From Aquilaria yunnanensis (Eukaryota > Streptophyta > Magnoliopsida > Malvales > Thymelaeaceae), in assembly GCA_039654915.1 (NCBI GenBank), contig JBDJPA010000014.1:1-64000 (forward strand): a DNA stretch of 64,000 nt, in the 5' to 3' direction. Shown here piece by piece: positions 41,791-54,188 of the stretch. The notes beneath the pieces are model-generated. The model was not told where the DNA came from and did no database searches. It was given only the letters and a program-made list of their open reading frames with translations. Position 1 is the first letter of the stretch. Each line of letters opens with the position of its first letter. The translations under genes and the position numbers were made by a program.

Positions 41791-44117
41791 TTTCTAGAGG
41801 GAAGTAAAAGAAAGAAGAGAGGAAAGAATCAGTTATTATGGGCAACTGAGAGAACCGACTTGAGAGTCACGGAGTACCGTATCCGCCGCTTAACCGGAAA
41901 AGTAGATCCTACTTCATTTTGATGTGATAGATATTTTTTATCTTTGATATCTCATCAGGCATGACATTGATCCAGTCCTTGATTATTGAATCCATTGTCT
42001 GCTTTCGACGACAATATTTCTCGATATCCGTGCTTATCTTTGACCATAGCTATTTCTTATCTTGGATACCGCTAAGCTGGCGTCAATTCTGTCCATCCAG
42101 GTGTAGCCTCGATTATTGACTCAGTAGCCAAGCTTTTGACAATATTGTCTACTTTATCCTTGAATTCCTGATGCGGGTTGGTCCCGCATATTAGCTGTGT
42201 ATCCAGTGATAGATTGGTAAGAGCTGATGACATTGAGATCTCAGCTTATACTGCTGTAACTGTGCTGTGAATGTGATTCCCGTTTGGTTCTTGTTATGTA
42301 AAGGCTATGTATGCATGATATGAAATGCATGAATGCAGAGCATGTGTAACTAATGGCTTTTTTTGTATGGATCTAGTTCTTTATGTCTTTGTTTTACTGG
42401 ATCCTCTTTGTGATGGCCTTCTTGGACTATCATTAAATCTCTTTATGCTTTCCAGCTTTTGTTCGCTGCCTCAAAAGCCCAACTCTTTTCAAAATCCCCT
42501 TTCTTTGACTTGTTCGTCTCTTTGGGTACTCATCCCTTGTCATGGATTTCATAGCATCAAAGGCTTTACTTTCAATGTCTGTCCTTTTTCTTGTGTCCGG
42601 GCTGACACTTACTTATTCCCATGTTATAATCTGAATGATTGCTCTTCCTTGAACTCATGTTTTGATCCATAAGACTTGCCCCCTTGTCTATTGAACTTCT
42701 TTGTTGGCAGTACTCCTCTTACGCTTCGTAGAGACTGGATGTTCGGTTTGAGAAAAGTTAAATTTAAGTGGTGTGGAAGAAGGGTCTTTTAATACTACTC
42801 GTGAGCGAATTTGATTATGGTGAAAAACTCAATAGTGATGACCTCAACTTGCCACTCTTTCCAGAAAGTTAGACCTCATCTGTTGCCCCCCAACTATTGT
42901 GATCTTTATGCATGCTTGGTTTGAGGGTTGCTTTTGTGTTCTAAACCGCCTTTGCAGGTTTTCAGTCTAGAATCCATATCTCACTTTTTTTTTTTTTTTC
43001 TAGTTTGAGCCCTTTTTCATTTTTTTTTTGTTTTTTTTTTTTGTTTCCCTTTTTTTTTTTGTGAGCTATGGTGATGACATACTTGATAACTCTCTTGAAG
43101 TGAGATGACTCAAGTGGCCTTGCTTGCTCGTGTTTGTTCTCAGTTCTTTTTGGTTTTGAATTTTCCCTTGTTGGCTTTTTGATGGAAGGGATGAACTTTT
43201 TCCTTTTCGGAGTTTTTGTTACAGAGAACCGAGATCATAGCCTTCTTGAAATGAGATGATTCAAGTGGCCTTACTTGCTTGTGTTTGCTCTCAGTTTCTT
43301 TTTTTTTTTGGTTTTGAATTTTCCCTTGTTGGCTTTTTGATGGAAGGGATGAACTTTTTCCCCCTTTTTTTTTGGAGTTTGTGTTATGGAGAACCGAGAT
43401 CATAACCTTCTTGAAGTGAGATGACTCAAGTGGCTTTATTTGCTTCTCAGTCTCTTTTTTTTTTTTTTTTGGATTTTCCCTTTAATGGCTTTTTGATGGA
43501 AGGGATGAACTTTTTCTTTTCGGAGTTTGTGTTGCGGAAAACTGAGAACCTTTTTTTTTTTGTTTTTTTTTTTTTTTTTTGAGCATTTATGAGAATTGGG
43601 AGGCCACTGAAGTCATTTAATACGAGAGCTACCTTGTTTGGAAACTAACCCCAAACTTCTTGCAAGGATGTTGATAACCACTGTGAATTCTTTTTGAGGG
43701 TTGAGGTGCAACATATGAAATCTTTCTTACTAGATTTGGCAGCACTTTCAAGATCATTACTATCAAATTTTCCTTAACTTTTTTTATTTTCACCCACGAG
43801 TAGTATCGTTTTCAAAGCAAAGTATGATAGCAATAATGGATAGTATAATGGAAAGGAGTGAGAGATGGATGTAAAAACGGAATTTTTGGTAAGAAGTGGT
43901 AGAATGTGTAGGTGTAATAATTGAATTTTTGGTAAAAATTGGTAGAATGTGTAGAAGTAATAATGGGATTAAAAAGTGGTAGAATGCACACGCAACATCT
44001 TTTTGTTAGAGAACAAAAAGAATTACCGGTTGTCGAAAAGTAAAGTGTGATGGCTATAATGGATAGTATAATGGCAAAGAGTGTAAAAATGGAAAGTAGT
44101 AGAATGCACGCATTACA
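41791..44117 (-). other. Upstream region of the inverted cysteine-rich-protein copy
   Basis: On the minus strand it matches 17514-20450 of the complete element, with a deletion equivalent to about 18730-19440. It has T-rich runs and two to three copies of the ttcatcccttccatcaaaaa unit (43140-43520). The ORFs at 42325 and 43140 are shadows. The junction to the following plus-strand array is at 44117/44118. Confidence 0.65.
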
Positions 44118-45803
44118 GTTCTAAGGTAGGACCCTTAACCTCAAAATCATCAATTTTCCTTCAAACGATAGGAGAGTTCCTATCGTCGAGGTTCTAAGGT
44201 AGGGCCCTTAACCTCAAACTTGCAACGATAGGAGGGTTCCTATCGTCGAGGTTTTAAGGTAGGGCCCTTAACCTCAAACTTGCAACGATAGGAGGGTTCC
44301 TATCGTCGAGGTTCTAAGGTAGGACCCTTAACCTCAAAACAATCAATTTTCCTTCAAACGATAGGAGAGTTCCTATCGTCGAGGTTCTAAGGTAGGACCC
44401 TTAACCTCAAAATCATCAATTTTCCTTCAAACGATAGGAGAGTTCCTATCGTCGAGGTTCTAAGGTAGGACCCTTAACCTCAAAATCATCAATTTTCCTT
44501 CAAACGATAGGAGAGTTCCTATCGTCGAGGTTTAAGGTAGGACCCTTAACCTCAAAATCATCAATTTTCCTTCAAACGATAGGAGAGTTCCTATCGTCGA
44601 GGTTCTAAGGTAAGACCCTTAACCTCAAAACAATCAATTTTCCTTCAAACGATAGGAGAGTTCCTATCGTCGAGGTTCTAAGGTAAGACCCTTAACCTCA
44701 AAATCATCAATTTTCCTTCAAACGATAGGAGAGTTCCTATCGTTGAGGTTCTAAGGTAGGGCCCTTAACCTCAAACTTGCAACGATAGGAGGGTTCCTAT
44801 CGTCGAGGTTCTAAGATAGGGCCCTTAACCTCAAACTTGCAACGATAGGAGGGTTCCTATCGTCGAGGTTCTAAGGTAGGGCCCTTAACCTCAAACTTGC
44901 AACGATAGGAGGGTTCCTATCGTCGAGGTTCTAAGGTAGGGCCCTTAACCTCAAACTTGCAACGATAGGAGAGTTCCTATCGTCGAGGTTCTAAGGAGAG
45001 TTCTTTAAACCTCAAACAATCAATCATCAATTTTTCTTCAAATGATAAGAGAGTCCTTATCGCAGAGGTTCTAAGGTAGGGCCCTTAACCTCAAACTTGC
45101 AACGATAGGAGAGTTCCTATCGTCGAGGTTCTAAGGAGAGTTCCTTAAACCTCAAACAATCAATCATCAATTTTTCTTCAAATGATAAGAGAGTCCTTAT
45201 CGCTAAGAACCTCAAAATCATTAAGGAACTCTCCTATCGTTTAAGGTAGGACCCTTAACCTCAAAATCATCAATTTTCCTTCAAACGATAGGAGAGTTCC
45301 TATCGTCGAGGTTCTAAGGTAAGACCCTTAACCTCAAAACAATCAATTTTCCTTCAAACGATAGGAGAGTTCCTATCGTCGAGGTTCTAAGGTAAGACCC
45401 TTAACCTCAAAATCATCAATTTTCCTTCAAACGATAGGAGAGTTCCTATCGTTGAGGTTCTAAGGTAGGGCCCTTAACCTCAAACTTGCAACGATAGGAG
45501 GGTTCCTATCGTCGAGGTTCTAAGATAGGGCCCTTAACCTCAAACTTGCAACGATAGGAGGGTTCCTATCGTCGAGGTTCTAAGGTAGGGCCCTTAACCT
45601 CAAACTTGCAACGATAGGAGGGTTCCTATCGTCGAGGTTCTAAGGTAGGGCCCTTAACCTCAAACTTGCAACGATAGGAGAGTTCCTATCGTCGAGGTTC
45701 TAAGGAGAGTTCCTTAAACCTCAAACAATCAATCATCAATTTTTCTTCAAATGATAAGAGAGTCCTTATCGCAGAGGTTCTAAGGTAGGGCCCTTAACCT
45801 GAA
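44118..45803 (+). repeat. Hairpin-rich tandem arrays, nested element, second and third blocks
   Basis: Two runs of units, 44118-45204 and 45240-45803, follow the same order of variants as 34855-35862. All three share the variant cgaggtttaagg that lacks tc. A scrambled joint of about 35 bp at 45205-45240, with an inverted fragment, separates them. Array sequence is followed by an A-rich run and then the LTR end. Confidence 0.85.
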
Positions 45804-46503
45804 ATAAAAGAAAGATAAAAAAAGAAATAAAAAAAGAAATAAAAAAAAAGAAGATAAGAAAAATAAGATAAAAGATAAAAAAAAAAAAGAAAAGAAAAGA
45901 AAGAAAAAAAAAAGAAGTAAAAATATAAAGACAAATTTTTAGTTAGTATTAAAAATCATTACCTTTTAAAAAATTAATTTCAGGAATTAAATAATTACGA
46001 TTAAGTAAATCAATTTCCATATCCGGATGATCCGGCAGGATCTACGGTTTGGAAAATATCAATTTTTTTAAAATAAATAAATTAAATAAAAAGATAAAAA
46101 TCCATATTTTTACAATATGGATAAAATTGTTTAAAATTTCACCAAATTCCGTGTCCAAATGACTCGGCAGAGTCCATGGTTCGGAATAAAAAATCTTCCG
46201 TGTCCAAATGACTCGGCAGAGTCCATGGTTCGGAAGTATCAAATTTTATCCAACTTAATTACCAAAAATCCACATTTTCGACTAATTCAGTTAAAATATC
46301 TAAATTAACTGAAATTTTTTTTTAAAAGCAAAGTAAAACAAAATTAAAATCAACTAAGGTGCCAATTTTTGGGCGTTTTAACAAAATTGTTTCAACGTAA
46401 CCGTACTCCCGAACCCCCGAACTCTCGCAGACTATATTTTAGGTGACCAATCGACCTAAGTAAACTGATTGGTGGCGACTCCCGAAAACCCGACGTTGCC
46501 ACA
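45804..46503 (+). repeat. 3' LTR end of the nested element
   Basis: It matches the last 650 bp of the LTR at 14010-14658, including hairpin motifs near 46017, 46150 and 46198, the block ggtggcgactcccgaaaa, and the terminal cgttgccaca. Confidence 0.85.
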
Positions 46504-46995
46504 ACTAACTTTGGGATTATGCAAATTTTCTTTAATTAGGATTGCATAATGTGTCTTAAAAATGATTAGTCGATCAATTGTTCAGATTTTTATTGTGCAT
46601 AAGATAGAGAGAAGCACATGGAAGAGCTGGTGAATTAAATCTTAGACTTTTCTATATCATACATCACCCTGGAATAGTTTTTCTGAGTTTTAAATGAGAG
46701 AATTTTGAAATATACCTGGTATATGCCATCCAATTAATAGAATCCGTTAAAGTTAAGAGTTCTCATTTTTTTTAAGTATGAGTTAATTAAATTTAACAAA
46801 ATTAAAGGTATCAAAAGGTGATTTTATTTAATAAGAGAATTCAAATTTGAATGCATTTCAAACGATAGAATTAAGGATAAACAAATAAAGACAAAATGAT
46901 CAATTTGGTAACTATCAAAATATTATTCATCCATTTTTTTTTTTTACAAAATATCCGTGCTTAGTATTTTAAATAAAATCTCAAAACAATCATTC

Positions 46996-48327
46996 GTCCA
47001 TATTCAGGTGGTTCGGTTAGAATCCATGGTTTGGATATTAATTTATATTATTTAAAGTAAACAAAACAAAAAAAATTAAAATTAAATAATGAAACCCAGA
47101 TCGCGAATCGACGCGTTATTGACCCGGATCTGATCTAAAAAATCTATAATTTCAGCATAATTCTATTTTTGCCCCTGGATTTATTTGATTTGTCTAATTG
47201 AGACTCTAATGTTGTTTTGATTTGCAATTTAGTCACTGATTTTCTTTTGTGTTTTTGTTTGTTCAGTTAATTAAAAGCATGAATTAACTTAGGATTTATT
47301 ATTAAATATAATTGTATGGTTAGGTTAGATAAATAGTTTTAATAAATAATATGTCCCTGTTTTTCCTTGATTTGCATATTTGAAACCCTATGTTGTTCTA
47401 ATTTACAATCTGACCGCCGGTTTACTGACATTTATTTGCTCTTTATAATTATGTTTTGTTTAGATAATTAAGGGCGTAAATTCATTTAAAGAATTAATAT
47501 TAAGTATAATTGTATGATTGGGTTAAATAAATAATTTTCAATAAAATAATTTGTCCCTGGAGTTATTTGATTTGTTCATTTGTGTCTGATGTTATTTTGA
47601 TTTATAATTTAGTCACTGATTTTCTTTTATGTTTGTTCAGTTTATTAAAGTTATGAATTAACTTAGGAATTAATGTTAAGTCTAATTATATGATTAGATT
47701 AGATAGATTCTTATAATAATAAAAAATCACACTTAAGAAAATTCGGTCTGCATGTGCCGTTTAATAATTAATTAAATAATTAATCTTTAAATTAAATTCC
47801 ATATCCGAATGGTCCGGCAGGATCCACAGTTTGGAAAATAATTTTTTTTTAATAAATGAAATAAATAAATATATTTATTTTTTAGACTGAGGCTTTGATT
47901 TATAAATTTATTTTCATCTAATGAAAAGGAAGGATATACAAAATATAATTATTTATATAATGATTTCTTTAAATAAAATTAACATTAAAGTCATTAAAAA
48001 TCCAAAAGTTCACAAAAATTTAATAAAATAAGAATTAAGATTTAAATTTTAAATCCATGTCCGGGTGATCCGATAGGATTCATGGCTTGGAGAAAATACA
48101 AACTTTTAATTAAATAAATTAAATAAATACAAAGATAAAAATCCATATTCATTAGAATTTACGATATGGATTAAATTATTTAAAATTTCGTCAAATCCCA
48201 TGTCCGGGTGACTCGGCAAAGTCCATGGTTCGGAATTAAAACTTCCGTGTCCGGGTGACTCGGCAGAGTCTATGGTTCGGAATTGAAACTTCCGTGTCCG
48301 GGTGACTCGGTAGAGTCTATGGTTCGG
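46996..48327 (+). repeat. Dispersed hairpin motif, six copies in the solo LTR
   Basis: Copies lie near 46996, 47798, 48053, 48199, 48243 and 48294. Inner stems vary as pairs (GACTC-GGCA-GAGTC, GATCC-GATA-GGATT, GGTTC-GGTTA-GAATC), with outer CCATG/CATGG or TTCCG/CGGAA pairing. The last three are close tandem copies of about 50 bp. Confidence 0.6.
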
Positions 48328-48683
48328 AAATATCAAATTTTGAAGACTTCTAAACCCGTATTAATTTAAAAATTCACATCCAACTAATTCAGTTAAAATT
48401 TCTAGTTTAAAAATTAACTGAATATTTTTTTTTTTAAAGCAAAGCAAGACAAAATTAAAATCAACTAAGGTACCAATTTTTGGGCGTTTTAACAAAGTTA
48501 TTTTAACGTAACCGTACTCCTGAACCCCCGAACTCTCGCAGACCATATTTTAGGTGTCCAATCGACCTGAGCGAAAACCGATTGGTGGCGACTCCCGAAA
48601 AACGACTCGCAAGTTGCCACAGGTTCGGGTGGGTTGGTTCAGGTCATCGGGTTGGGTCCGATTTTGCCATTCCTAATTACCAT

Positions 48684-51600
48684 AGGGGTTTTAACCTAGC
48701 GAGCTAACCATTACGTCAAAGACAGAGTCTTGTCCAAATCTACCATATATGGTATAAGTAGCTTAAAAGTTCAAATGTAAACTAGGTACACGTAAGTTTT
48801 ATCCAAATGTTATTGGGTGTATCTACTATTTAGTTTTGTATCGGAAATATCTAGAGTCATGAGGCCTTAACTCAAATTAACAAATAGGATACCATATATA
48901 TAAGATATTATGAAGTAGTATATATACTAGACATTTTTAATTATAATTATAAACTGGGACAAGTATGGAATGCAGCACAGATGAGATCACCAAGTTTATT
49001 AGTAATTCTGCTACCGCTTTCAGTCCAATCCCAGATAAGAGCTTGGCAGTAGCAATGATCTTATATACTTTTAACAATTCATTCGTCTCTAGTCTCGTAT
49101 TTATAATGTACACGTAATGAGAAACTTGTGTGTATGGTGTTTTTCTTTGAACATGTCGATCGATTCTATATAACGTTAATTTAATGTATTATAATGAAAC
49201 ATAACGACGTTAGTCATTTTAATTAGCCTTACTTGACCCGGGGGTTAGAGTCCAACTCCAACACCGCTCGAATCACTCGCTCGCTCGTTGCTCAGTTGCT
49301 AGTATTAATCCTCATTAATTAATTAGATCTGCGATATCTGACTCTAAGATATATGAATTATGTATGTTTTTGTGGTTGCCTGATAAGCAACAGTAAAGGT
49401 CTGTGTTTATCCAAATAGATGCTTCATCATCTTTTTGTCTTGAATTCGACCGATCGAGAAGGCAAAAAAAAAAAAAGAAACAGTAATCGAATTAGTACCT
49501 GAAGTTGATCGAGCTTACGTAAATTAACATTGGAATATATACACACACACATATATGCATGTATGTTCTACTGGTGAGGTTTGGCGTATATATAAGATAT
49601 GTCGGATCATGTGGCCACTGGGGCTAGTCTAGAGGCCCATGAGATGGAAATATATTAATTTGGTCGCATGCTCTTTAAATGGAATAAAGAAAATTAAAGG
49701 GTCGGGGTGACCACTTGAGTTGGTGCCTTGATATCGACTTGTCAGCTCAGACAGAATCTAAATCTCTTATCCATGAAATCAAATGAATGATAGGGCAGTC
49801 GCAGTGGGAGTATAAAAAAGTTCAAAAAGACGTGGAACCTGACCTGACTTCATCTGTACTTGTCCCACAAAAGCAAGCCAATTAATAAAGTCCTCCAACT
49901 TGCATCACAATTTCTCGTGCTAGCCCCAGCTTCCTCCATCACAGATTCAGTCATACGGTCGTCCCACTATCATATTTCGCCGGTGATCTTTTGAAAACAA
50001 TTACTACGAAATACTTAAGGATGGAAGAGAAGCTAATTACAGAACAAAAATAATTGTAAGGAATATACACGCAGTTGATCCAGTTGGCACATATGCTTCT
50101 ATGCCCCATTTTTTGTTTAATAAAATTTCAAAAGCTATCATGACTCCTTTTGCGCTATATTCCGTTATATTATAATATATTACTGTAGATGAACAGTTTT
50201 TATTTATTAATTTTTTTATTTACTTTTTAGGATGTGATTTACGTTTTTTTTTAGTTTGATTTTCTTTTTGCAAGGAGCTCGTCTTTTTTAGGGCTTGTGT
50301 TGCAATTTTTTCAGTTTTAGGCTTTCTCACGTTTGTTTTAGTTAAAATGCTTAACTTTCTAAGTTTTTCATTTTGAGCTCTGACTTATGTACATCTTACA
50401 TTTTGGTCTTCAAATTTTATAATTATTTAATTAAATTTTTTATTTGCTCTTTTAGCCACCAAGTTTTGTTGTTGTTGTTTTTTTATGTACTAACTTCTGA
50501 AGTAAGACATTGGTAACCATAATTTGTTTATTTTTTAGTTAAACCATTTTTTATCTTCAGTAAGTCAATTGTTAAATTCTTAATACCTAAATTTTTTTTT
50601 CTTGATCCTAACTTTTTTAATTGATTTTCTTTATTATTTTTTTCTAAAATAAAACTGTAATCAATATAATTTGTCTACTTTTGGCCTAGCTCTGTTTGAT
50701 TCGGTGTTTATTAGTTAGTTTTTTTTTACTTTCTTTTCTTTTTATCTTTATTAAGTTAATGGTTAGACTGTTAATTGATTAATATATTAAACATATTTTT
50801 GTATTTCAGTCATTTTTTTATCATTATTAATTATTAAGTTTTATAGTGTCAATTATTTACTTCAAGCTCTATAGTTTAATAAAGTAATTTGGTCTGCAGT
50901 TTAATAAAGTAATTTGATCCATACTTGTTAAATTTTAAAATGAATTTTTCTAGATGAATTTTTCATCGATATTAAATATTAGATTTTGAGTTAATAAAAA
51001 ATGAATATTTTTAGTGAATTTTTTTTAATTAACAAAAAATATGTATTATTTCGATGCATGTATCATGTTTTATTTCGCACTATTATTATAAAAAATTATT
51101 ACAAAAATATCTATTACATTGTGCGGGCCTCTAAACATCTTCATTTGTTTTATTGGTCTCTAATTTTTTTTATTTATTGTCTTCTAAAGCAAAATCTTGG
51201 TAACCATGATTTATTTATTTTTTCAATCAACCATAGTGGTTTCGTTTAACATTTTTTTTTTTAAAACAAAACTTTTGTCACTTTGAGTTGTCTACTTCTT
51301 AGTAAGGTCCAAGCTAATTCATTTTAGCTAATGTTTTTTTTTTTTCCTTTATTAAGTTGACGATTAAGCCTTTAAATCTTGAAATCTTTATATTTACTCT
51401 CTTGGTCATAAAACAATTTTTTGGTTATTTTTTATTTATTAATCATTAAACCCCACTTTTTGTCACTAAAATCTCATTTTTTATCTTATGTTATTAACTT
51501 TTTCATATTATGTCTCTTTTTTAAAACAAATTTTTAGTCTTCACAATTTATCTCTTGATACTTAGAATTTTTTTTTTTACTCTTTTAATCCCAAAACTTC

Positions 51601-51870
51601 ACCTTAATTTTTGTCTCGGTTCTTACTTTCTTTTTTTTTTTTATAAAACTATTTTTCTTTGTCAATAATCAATGTTGTTTATATTTATGTTTAATATTAA
51701 TACAGATTGAACCAACGCAACATGCAGCCACCATAAACCTTGTATCATCTAAAGCTATCTAAAGCTAGAAGCTTGATATTATTCATCATATACTTTTTGG
51801 GCCATAGTCTGATTTTCTTTTGCTAGCTCCGGAATATATCCGAAACTAGAAAAAGGAAAGACTTCTGAAT
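48684..51870. other. Intergenic, AT-rich, no gene recognised
   Basis: 48684-50100 has no supported ORF. From about 50150 to 51700 the plus strand is very T-rich and contains diverged repeats of blocks such as ttggtaaccat(a/g)attt (50506 and 51208) and words like ttattaagtt(a/g)a. It looks like an old degenerate repeat region of unknown type. Confidence 0.4.
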
Positions 51871-53286
51871 AGGCAAAAATAACAAAAAAATCACTAATGT
51901 TTTAGGGTTGGCTCAAATTAGCCACTAATTTTTTTTTGTCAAATAAACCGCTGATGTTTTAAAATCAGCCCAGATAGACCATTGCCTGTTAAACACGGGA
52001 ATATACCATCAAAGATAAAGAATATTCCGTCAAGTAATGATTTTGTGGAAAAATAAAATATATTTAATAGGTGACATGGCAAAAAATAAAGAGTAGTCCC
52101 ATGCATGTTCATCGCCTCTAGCATCAGTGGTGGTGCATTGGTGTTTTCCAGCGTCGTCAGCGAAGTCATCTCCTCTAGTCTCCCTGATTCTTAAAGCCGA
52201 CTCTAGAGTTTTTCCCTGATTCTTTGTTTCTGCTGCCTCTATTGTGTCTTTGGGATGTTCCTCGGGCATAATCCAAGAGCTGGAACCCTTACTTCATGGC
52301 CTTGCAACTTCCAGGTTGGGCATTGATGAGAATCATGAGTTGAATTGGCTTGCCTCTATGGCCGCCCCGCCTCTATGGCCACTAGATCAGTCCCTAAGCC
52401 GCCCAACCGTGACCCCCGAGCTGCCCCTATGCCACCAGCTGTGATTCATCACTGGATCCATCACACTCAGCCAACTGCCTCGGTCGTGGTCATTGCGGTT
52501 GATGAGATGCGATTCATTTTTCTTGATCTTGATTTGGTTACATTTAATTGCATGACTTTGAATAGCTAGATTCTCTGGTTGCGTATGAGCGCTTTAATTG
52601 GGAACTAATTGTTCTTGTTTAACGTTGGCCAAGTCTTTCTAGATGACTGTTATTGCCTTCATCATTGCATAACCAGGTGAATTTTGCAGTTTTCATGTTT
52701 ACTCTAATTCTGGGTTAGAGATAACATGCCTTTTTTCTAGTCAAAAGTTTTTTTTTTTCTCGAAGAGATGGGAAGGGGTTTCGTTTCATCTTTTTCTCTC
52801 ACATGGATTTTGATTTAGAACTCCAGTAGTGGCATTACAAAGCATATGGTGATTGACATGATATGAGCACGATTTAGTGAACAGCAGAGCAGGGATTTAA
52901 GTCGCTGAATCTTAACAAGACAAGATCGAGCCCTCTCCGGCACCAAATCCACCCCTTCCGATTCCGCCTCCTAGTGTTCCATAATCGCTTTTATATCATA
53001 CTGTCGTCTGGGTATTGCCTCTTCCGCTCTACTCTTCTTCCTGGTTTTCCTTTCCCCACTGTCGAAGCTTTTGTGGAAGCTTTTGGCGAAGCTTTTCTGG
53101 CAATAGTTTGTTGGGTGTCTAAAATTGTTGTCTGTATTCGCGATCTGCCACGTCAGCTTCATTTTAACGGCAGCGGCCAACTCGGTCGAACTAAAAAACG
53201 TCAGTGGTTTATTGGGCCCGAAAAAAACATTAGTGGGTGATTTGACCTAACCCTAAACCATTAGTGGTTTTTTCATTATTTCTGCC
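51871..53286. mobile_element. Mutator-like non-autonomous element
   Basis: Inverted termini: aggcaaaaataac...tcactaatgttttagggttgg on the left and, reversed, ggcagaaataatg...ccactaatggtttagggtta on the right. Flanks cttctgaat (51862-51870) and cttttgaat (53287-53295) agree at 8 of 9 bases, and 9 bp is the Mutator size. The interior, about 52080-53200, is more GC-rich than the surroundings and could be captured host sequence, but the ORFs there (52244, 52345, 52974) are short and not recognised. Confidence 0.6.
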
Positions 53287-53295
53287 CTTTTGAAT

Positions 53296-54188
53296 TTATA
53301 TATGTCCGATGCTATGATTTAATTTCTCAAATTCTAAAATTCGTCATTTTTTACACTATCCAAATAAACTATTTATAAGAGTAGTTCTTATTACAAAACA
53401 GTTTTTTCTGTAACGATGCATATGAGTCAGGTTGAGTCAATTTCTAGTGGAACCTGCCCAACTTGAAATAGTTAACTCAACCCAAGAACCAATAACAAAA
53501 AATTAGACCCCCATGGTTCATTTTCTTTTGTTGATTCTCAATTTTTTTTATTAGCATCATACACCTATAACTATAAAATCAAATAAAAACTTTATCCAAA
53601 AGAACAATTGAAGAATTGAAAATACTTGAATCCACCAATACTCACCACATTAAGAAAATATTTAGCACAATTCATGACTGCTTCTAAGTTTAAATACACA
53701 TATAATTTGGATTGCTGAAGCCAATTGTGAAAGTTAGCTACAGTATTTGGCTAGATCAAGTGTTTTGTTTAAAACCAAAAAACAAAAATACATCCATAAT
53801 ATAATTTCCATTAAACAAATATATATGTAAATATATGACATCATAAACTTTATAATATATTAAAATATACATCTTCAGTTCAGTTCCATTTCGGATTAAT
53901 TCCTTATTAAATTGGAACCAACCCAAAAATTGATAAGTTTTTCAAAAGTTGAACCAATCTCTGACCAATAGTTAATCTTTGCCCAACCCATCATTAATTG
54001 TTACCCAAGCCAACCTAATATAAGTGGTTTACATTGGTTTTTTGTTTTACCAAACCCATAGTCGCCCATTCTTTACTAGGCCTCAACACACTTTTTATTT
54101 TTATTTTGGGCCGTGGAAGATGTCCAAAACTAGAAGAAAAGGGGAAATTACACTATATCCCCCAAATTGTGATTGATGATATTATTTG
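53296..54188. other. Intergenic, AT-rich, no gene recognised
   Basis: No ORF or repeat structure that I can support. Confidence 0.4.

Larger units (their letters stand above)
32345..46503. mobile_element. Rearranged Tat/Ogre-like non-autonomous element nested in the solo LTR
   Basis: It begins tgttgacacccaatttcgtc, ends cgttgccaca, and is flanked by the duplication actaa (32340-32344 and 46504-46508), so both ends belong to one insertion. Inside, the order is LTR start (plus), tandem array (plus), then an inverted block 35863-44117 (LTR start, PPT, array, cysteine-rich-protein gene, upstream region, all minus), then arrays (plus) and LTR end (plus). A complete element would have this block in plus orientation. 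gag, pol and the LOG-like gene are absent. A post-insertion inversion or an assembly fault are both possible. Confidence 0.75.
31122..48621 (+). mobile_element. Solo LTR of a Tat-type retrotransposon, split by a nested element
   Basis: The two parts, 31122-32344 and 46509-48621, join into one LTR of about 3.3 kb. It begins tattgatactcaagttcgtc (a mutated tgttgacaccc start) and ends aagttgccaca. A 5-bp duplication ggttc flanks it (31117-31121 and 48622-48626). No internal region remains, so it is the product of LTR-LTR recombination. It is GC-rich at 31360-32100 (leader), where overlapping ORFs on both strands look spurious. It has an intron-like module at 32140-32213 and six hairpin motifs between 46996 and 48327. 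Confidence 0.82.
29406..48675. mobile_element. hAT-like GGGT-rich DNA element, split by nested retroelements
   Basis: The ends are tagggatgacaattgggt on the left and a reversed near-copy ending attttgccattccta on the right. An 8-bp target duplication attaccat flanks it (29398-29405 and 48676-48683). Eight base pairs fits hAT elements. Own sequence is 29406-31121 and 48622-48675, about 1.8 kb. It has GGGT(T/C)(C/A)(G/A)GGTT-type repeats at both ends and AT-rich DNA in between. Words like ttactaaatatggaagt repeat at 30470-30840. The first 235 bp are duplicated in tandem (29406-29640 and 29643-29880). No transposase is visible, so it is non-autonomous. Confidence 0.75.
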
